Source of the DNA: Chryseobacterium pennipullorum
GTDB taxonomy: Bacteria; Bacteroidota; Bacteroidia; Flavobacteriales; Weeksellaceae
Assembly (NCBI RefSeq): GCF_003384725.1
Contig: NZ_QNVV01000003.1
Span: 186,001 to 250,000, forward strand
Direction: 5' to 3'
DNA: 64,000 nucleotides
Positions 62,401 to 64,000 of this stretch are shown piece by piece. The position numbers and the translations under genes were made by a program. Every line of letters begins with the position of its first letter. Position 1 is the stretch's first letter. The notes under the pieces were generated by a model. It worked only from the letters and a program-made list of their open reading frames with translations. It did not search any database and had not been told where the DNA came from.

Positions 62401-63275
62401 GCGATGGTGGATATTTTCATGACACGGTTTAAACTTCTGAAGCCACCACCATCCGATTCGGATGTATAGTTATAGGAAATGTAATTTCCCTGAGCATCCT
62501 TCCACTTCACAATATTGTATTCTAAAGGCGTGGTTACGGTAGGTTTACCTCTGATACCCGCGCCGTATACTCCATACCAGGCTTGTGATCCGTCTTCAAA
62601 GGTAACTTCAAAATGAGCAGGTCCTACATCTTGCCCATTGATAGGGTAAGTACCTATAGATTTGATTTTGATATTGGAGTATTTTTCTGTCACATATTCT
62701 GCTCCATCTTTTCCGTATTCACCGGATTTCAAGATTAATCTTTGCCCGTTAAAACTATAGGAGTCAGAATAATCTATTTGCACAGGCTTAATCTCGCCAT
62801 GTGTTTCGATGGTTTTACCAATTCGTGAAATAGAAGTAATTCCCGATAGATTCCAGCTATATCCTGCGATACCATTTCCGGTCCCGCTGGTGTATACAAG
62901 GTTTGCCTGGGGTGCTACATTTTTTACTCCGGGTGGTAAGGCAATAGGTAAAGTGAATTGTAGCTGTCCGGATCCTGTAACTTCTATATTTCCTTTGGTA
63001 TCATGAAAACTTTTACCCGTCGGTGCAGTAGTTCCACTAGGATTATTTGCTCCCGCATTAGAACTTGTTGGTCCTCCTCCCGGATTTTCGGTACCCGGAC
63101 CAATTTTCGCCAAAAACGGACTGGAAGTATCTGATGTAGCATAAAATCCCTGGGCCATGACGACCGCCTGCGGATCCTGAACTGTCCGCGAGGTGGATTC
63201 TGCCTGGTAGAGTATGGTCTGTGAAAAGGCCCATACCGAACACAAGGATAACATCAATGATGAAGATAATTTCAT
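56412..63275 (-). CDS. RHS/YD-repeat protein with SpvB and FG-GAP domains and C-terminal HExxH peptidase motif
   Basis: 2287 residues. A signal peptide (LMLSLCSVWAFSQ) is followed by an SpvB-like N-terminal domain (GSGQLQFTLPIALPPGVKNVAPQ, GIAGYSWNLSGI). About five FG-GAP/VCBS-type motifs come next (DFDGDGKIDAL, DLDGDGISEI, DFDGDGKTDF, DFNGDGKSDL, DLDRDGKSDF), then a long YD-repeat shell. The RHS core end is RLYDPLLRRFLNADEHIQET, NNPLMYNDPSGE near residue 1960. A hydrophobic Gly-rich stretch follows (AIGAIYGAIIGAGVGIL). The tip has GHEFGHIIQ (HEFGH at 2220-2224), a zinc-peptidase motif, with a possible third ligand in NEFGAE. This is the layout of a polymorphic toxin. Target and activity are not shown. 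Confidence 0.88.
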   Translation of the reverse strand: MKLSSSLMLSLCSVWAFSQTILYQAESTSRTVQDPQAVVMAQGFYATSDTSSPFLAKIGPGTENPGGGPTSSNAGANNPSGTTAPTGKSFHDTKGNIEVTGSGQLQFTLPIALPPGVKNVAPQANLVYTSGTGNGIAGYSWNLSGITSISRIGKTIETHGEIKPVQIDYSDSYSFNGQRLILKSGEYGKDGAEYVTEKYSNIKIKSIGTYPINGQDVGPAHFEVTFEDGSQAWYGVYGAGIRGKPTVTTPLEYNIVKWKDAQGNYISYNYTSESDGGGFRSLNRVMKISTIAWGGNETLNKPHFNFIDFIYLDRDLKEQAFVQGWEHTQSKILSEIIVTSHLKPFKTYRINYKKDNNGTNYQFLSNITEYNSAGAAANPVSFEYENSVRGTDWIQSSSHSLESGLLGDFDGDGKIDALEYKDQPFRVCESVGGTGFNPVCVNPTNKPAGFYLAKKALDRPQGQGEITFVGSLDITKEEFKKALPISFKNPAGIMENQQGFAFYKVANDTKDIQLFVYSINQANQLEHQYTKILPKSVYDLTTPPIDPMQGGSSFKTTPLKLMELDLDGDGISEIIMGFNDAVHTKVPRPVDPHAPISIPEFDETFQDRKRYVVINIDNAATTSQSFSQMSFYPYDTDILETYKIGDFDGDGKTDFLRFDSGNRPFIVQFQKGSNNLYSVIERGFYLNDERIKGVNQRAVIGDFNGDGKSDLLVPASDTTTDWYLYQSTGKSFSEEFKSNFALFRKNALVNTNNDGTATVERTSHQAYDLDRDGKSDFVTFNYRKERVKLGGSQTIFNIYYHNTVDIKISGGEKKFNNDIRYAFSEGPLGDSSGFRDNPHTYLNERTKYDMQELLGNFRINQSIHQIILVSPSPIRGVSGDRVKRIDFYDVSKEARINSITQGGVKTDISYKELDPIVSPNFYQAVKKEKYPYMELASAQQSYAVSQIQQTGKKQDFRYRGLLAHLQGRGMVGFRQTARSSWYADGLENTKVWNGIEIDPLKESLPVKEWSIRTTDETKIFPTDISENNSQLLSFKSTIYQIDKLVNGQITASISDADKSKAVTAILPQKIKTKDFLTNKITENTVTYGNYYLPSQNISSINNGYAVTTSTFTYIHNPSGTGSEYYIGRPQEKSEVKQAYNDTQSTKQEFTYDNNLIKKIKTWNRNNTGWLLEDFNYDGFGNITSKTTSNSIDSQTQVVATQYDDKGKYVIKKTDNLGLVTSIIYNDLGQITKQTDYLGNTLDNEYDGWGKLMKSKTNLGGTTTYEYVRDDQFNSTVVQYEPQGNISKKYTNKLGQDYKTSAKAFEQGKFISKDTQYDVLGRKTSESEPYFEGGNPWQWNTIAYNDSVFPPKMTITAFTGKQIETSVSGNTVTEKEMNGYGRTTSKTTDVLENVVTSSDKGGTITFSYNASGEQTKAQYAENIVTTKYDPWGRKSEFNDPSNGTYKYEYNGFGQPKKIISPKGTKEYTYNTLGQLISQKETSTSDGGQATNKIFKFIYDDKGRLISKSGTSNGKAYSSNTVYDPQGRTLSSSESSNDKYFIQKGITYDDRARVISYERQLFSTGVLTKVQIENVYNAWNGVLYQVKDKNSGKILWELKNVSDKGKILKAKLGAAEINQTYEPDGTLSQVNHGSANKPHILRLSYNFNAIKNELETRTTEGDFSISESFDYDNNNRLINWTNPATGVKVQNAIRNVYDNKGRILENDQVGTIKFDNSSKVYQPTGMTLNAAGTQNYNNDLIQNVVYNENNDPVFIDGIKGDVAFQYGLTNMRQRVTYGGNFSADGEGKFTKFYSEDGSFEVVKDNTTGKEKHIIYIGGSPYESNIIFVKNYTEASGSYKFLHKDYLGSILAISDEAGNKLEQRHFDAWGNLTHLQIGNAAIITDVNKIQETVNNGGILLERGYTSHEHFMEIGIIHMNGRLYDPLLRRFLNADEHIQETYNTQNYNKYGYVLNNPLMYNDPSGEVFFLVPVLIKIAIGAIYGAIIGAGVGILTYTIKGLITKDWSGFGKAVLGGAVAGAISGGLNGLGSALFTTSSTILNSGTWELLSNITTQFMLDGKIDAVTITSSMIGSFVGNKLPGWKTLGGKGVWGWTKNAVAEVLYNSTKYGITGAISGGFSAMFRGTNVWQGIKNGFENGAYNGAGQGLFIVAAFGPTFQPDEDDLHFVKKISKERNVSYDHVKWRKGGIYQVIQPLWSSGYKREVTWGNNVATFGSTDPSTFGHEFGHIIQVNNQGWSNMQASGIWEQLFIKGNAYLIPGTNEFGAEIMLQNTGGRTIKNPIFSEHLYYGD

Positions 63276-63349
63276 TGTTGTATTAATTATTTTTTAATGT
63301 TGATTAATGATGATTGATAGGTAGAGAAATCTTTCAATTATTTCCTGTT

Positions 63350-63838
63350 CTATCTTTTGGTCACGTTTCTGCTGAAGACTCTTCCGTCTTTTAGCGTAAA
63401 TCGAAGAATGTAAACACCCCAGTCATATCCGGTCATGTTTATTTTCACCTGACGGTTTAACCCTGGTGCATTCTGTTGCTGGAATTTCCAGTGAACCGTA
63501 CTGTGCTGGTAGAGCGAAACCGATTCGATCAGCCCGTCTACTTCTTCTGTCCAGTCGATAGTCAGATAATCGTTGACCGGGACAGGGTAGAGGCGGATCT
63601 GTTTCCAGAAGGCTTTTTCATCAATGGCTGTTTCCTGTTTGGTAACAGCAGCTGTTTTCACAGTTTCTTCTGCTTTAGCTTCTTTTTTTACAATTTCTTC
63701 AGGTGCTTTTTTGCCTGCGTTGTTGGTTCCTCTGTAGCGCTGGTTTCCGGCTTCATCATATTTGAAATATACTTCAGTTTGTGAATAACCTAAAAACCCG
63801 ATCAGCAGAGAAAATACGGAAAGTAGTTTTCTTTTCAT
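63350..63838 (-). CDS. small type IX secretion protein with one YD motif
   Basis: 162 residues: signal peptide (LLSVFSLLIGFLGYSQ), one RHS-like YD motif (VYFKYDEAGNQRYRG), a Lys/Glu/Thr-rich linker, and a C-terminal type A sorting domain (IRLYPVPVNDYLTIDW, VSLYQHSTVHWKFQQQ, GYDWGVYILRFTLKDGRVFSRNV). It should be exported and anchored by the type IX system. It precedes the RHS gene by 74 bases in the same direction. The RHS protein itself has no such sorting domain, so a partner or carrier role is possible. Confidence 0.82.
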   Translation of the reverse strand: MKRKLLSVFSLLIGFLGYSQTEVYFKYDEAGNQRYRGTNNAGKKAPEEIVKKEAKAEETVKTAAVTKQETAIDEKAFWKQIRLYPVPVNDYLTIDWTEEVDGLIESVSLYQHSTVHWKFQQQNAPGLNRQVKINMTGYDWGVYILRFTLKDGRVFSRNVTKR

Positions 63839-63844
63839 CTGTAT

Positions 63845-64000
63845 TTATTTTTGAGAGGATAAAAGCTTTTTAATTTGTTGTTCCAGTTGTTCAATCTTTT
63901 CTGATTGAGACTTAAGAACCTTGTTTTCTTCCTGAAGTTGTTTATTTTGCTGGATTGAATAAAGTGTCAGTTCTTCTATTTTCTCTAGAAGTCTGGCATT
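63845..64000 (-). CDS. coiled-coil C-terminus of a tail-fibre-type protein (partial)
   Basis: The last 51 codons of a gene that starts beyond the window. The visible sequence (LLEKIEELTLYSIQQNKQLQ, then VLKSQSEKIEQLEQQIKKLL) is a heptad-repeat coiled coil, as found after the intramolecular chaperone (S74) domain of Bacteroidetes tail-fibre-domain proteins. That domain is not visible here, so the identity is an inference. It ends six bases before the type IX protein gene starts and belongs to the same operon. Confidence 0.6.
   Translation of the reverse strand, partial: NARLLEKIEELTLYSIQQNKQLQEENKVLKSQSEKIEQLEQQIKKLLSSQK

Noticed and set aside
1..64000. tRNA, rRNA or prophage genes
   Set aside because: Reading by eye revealed no cloverleaf-type tRNA, rRNA segment or phage structural gene cluster. 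The tail-fibre-like fragment at the right end belongs with the RHS operon. A tRNA scan would be needed to be certain.

Overview
The window looks like a chromosomal segment of a Flavobacteriia member, most likely Chryseobacterium or a close Weeksellaceae relative. The grounds are AT-rich DNA, Bacteroidetes-type promoter elements (TAnnTTTG with an upstream TTG), two SusC/SusD outer-membrane pairs, a type IX secretion C-terminal domain, BshC (bacillithiol), a short NusA, and many GIGT-type secreted proteins. The genus is an inference from sequence character only.

Region 1 (1-24,568) is a surface-polysaccharide locus. Its left edge carries, on the plus strand, a FabH-like ketoacyl synthase (partial), an acyl carrier protein and an SDR reductase. 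Next comes a long minus-strand series read from about 24.6 kb down to 1.3 kb. It begins with nucleotide-sugar genes: ugd, rfbB, a small secreted protein and rfbA, closed by a terminator. It continues with an ABC exporter (Wzm/Wzt), at least seven glycosyltransferases, a WbsX-family protein, a WecE-type sugar aminotransferase, hexapeptide acyltransferases, a PglD/NeuD-like acetyltransferase, an ATP-grasp ligase, two membrane acyltransferases (one on the plus strand) and a large HTTM-DCC membrane protein. Together these suggest an ABC-exported O-antigen or capsule that contains an N-acylated 4-amino-4,6-dideoxyhexose and O-acyl decorations.

Region 2 (24.7-29.6 kb) is the rimP-nusA-infB core operon. 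It has a good promoter, a terminator-like hairpin in its leader and a clear terminator at its end. Region 3 (30.1-44.5 kb) holds mostly housekeeping genes: a SusC/SusD pair, a putative porin, bshC, a LysM plus periplasmic-binding-fold protein, fabD, a GHMP kinase, pckA, and aroQ on the minus strand.

Region 4 (44.6-51.1 kb) is accessory. It has a membrane-anchored AraC-type regulator, three secreted proteins with a GIGT/GINIAEP N-terminal module (two are tandem duplicates), two small helix-turn-helix proteins between them, and a hairpin-rich intergenic stretch. Region 5 (51.2-56.0 kb) is a second SusC/SusD pair preceded by a convincing SAM-I (S-box) riboswitch, which suggests uptake of methionine or a related sulfur compound.

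Region 6 (56.0-64.0 kb, minus strand) is a polymorphic-toxin-like operon: the end of a coiled-coil (tail-fibre type) protein, a small type IX secretion protein with one YD motif, a 2287-residue SpvB/FG-GAP/RHS protein whose C-terminal tip carries a HEFGH zinc-peptidase motif, and a small lipoprotein that is a candidate immunity protein.

The most notable items are the SAM riboswitch-SusCD unit, the RHS-metallopeptidase/lipoprotein pair, the GIGT/HTH cluster with its structured intergenic DNA, and the acyl-modification genes of the polysaccharide locus. I recognised no tRNA, rRNA, CRISPR array or complete insertion sequence.
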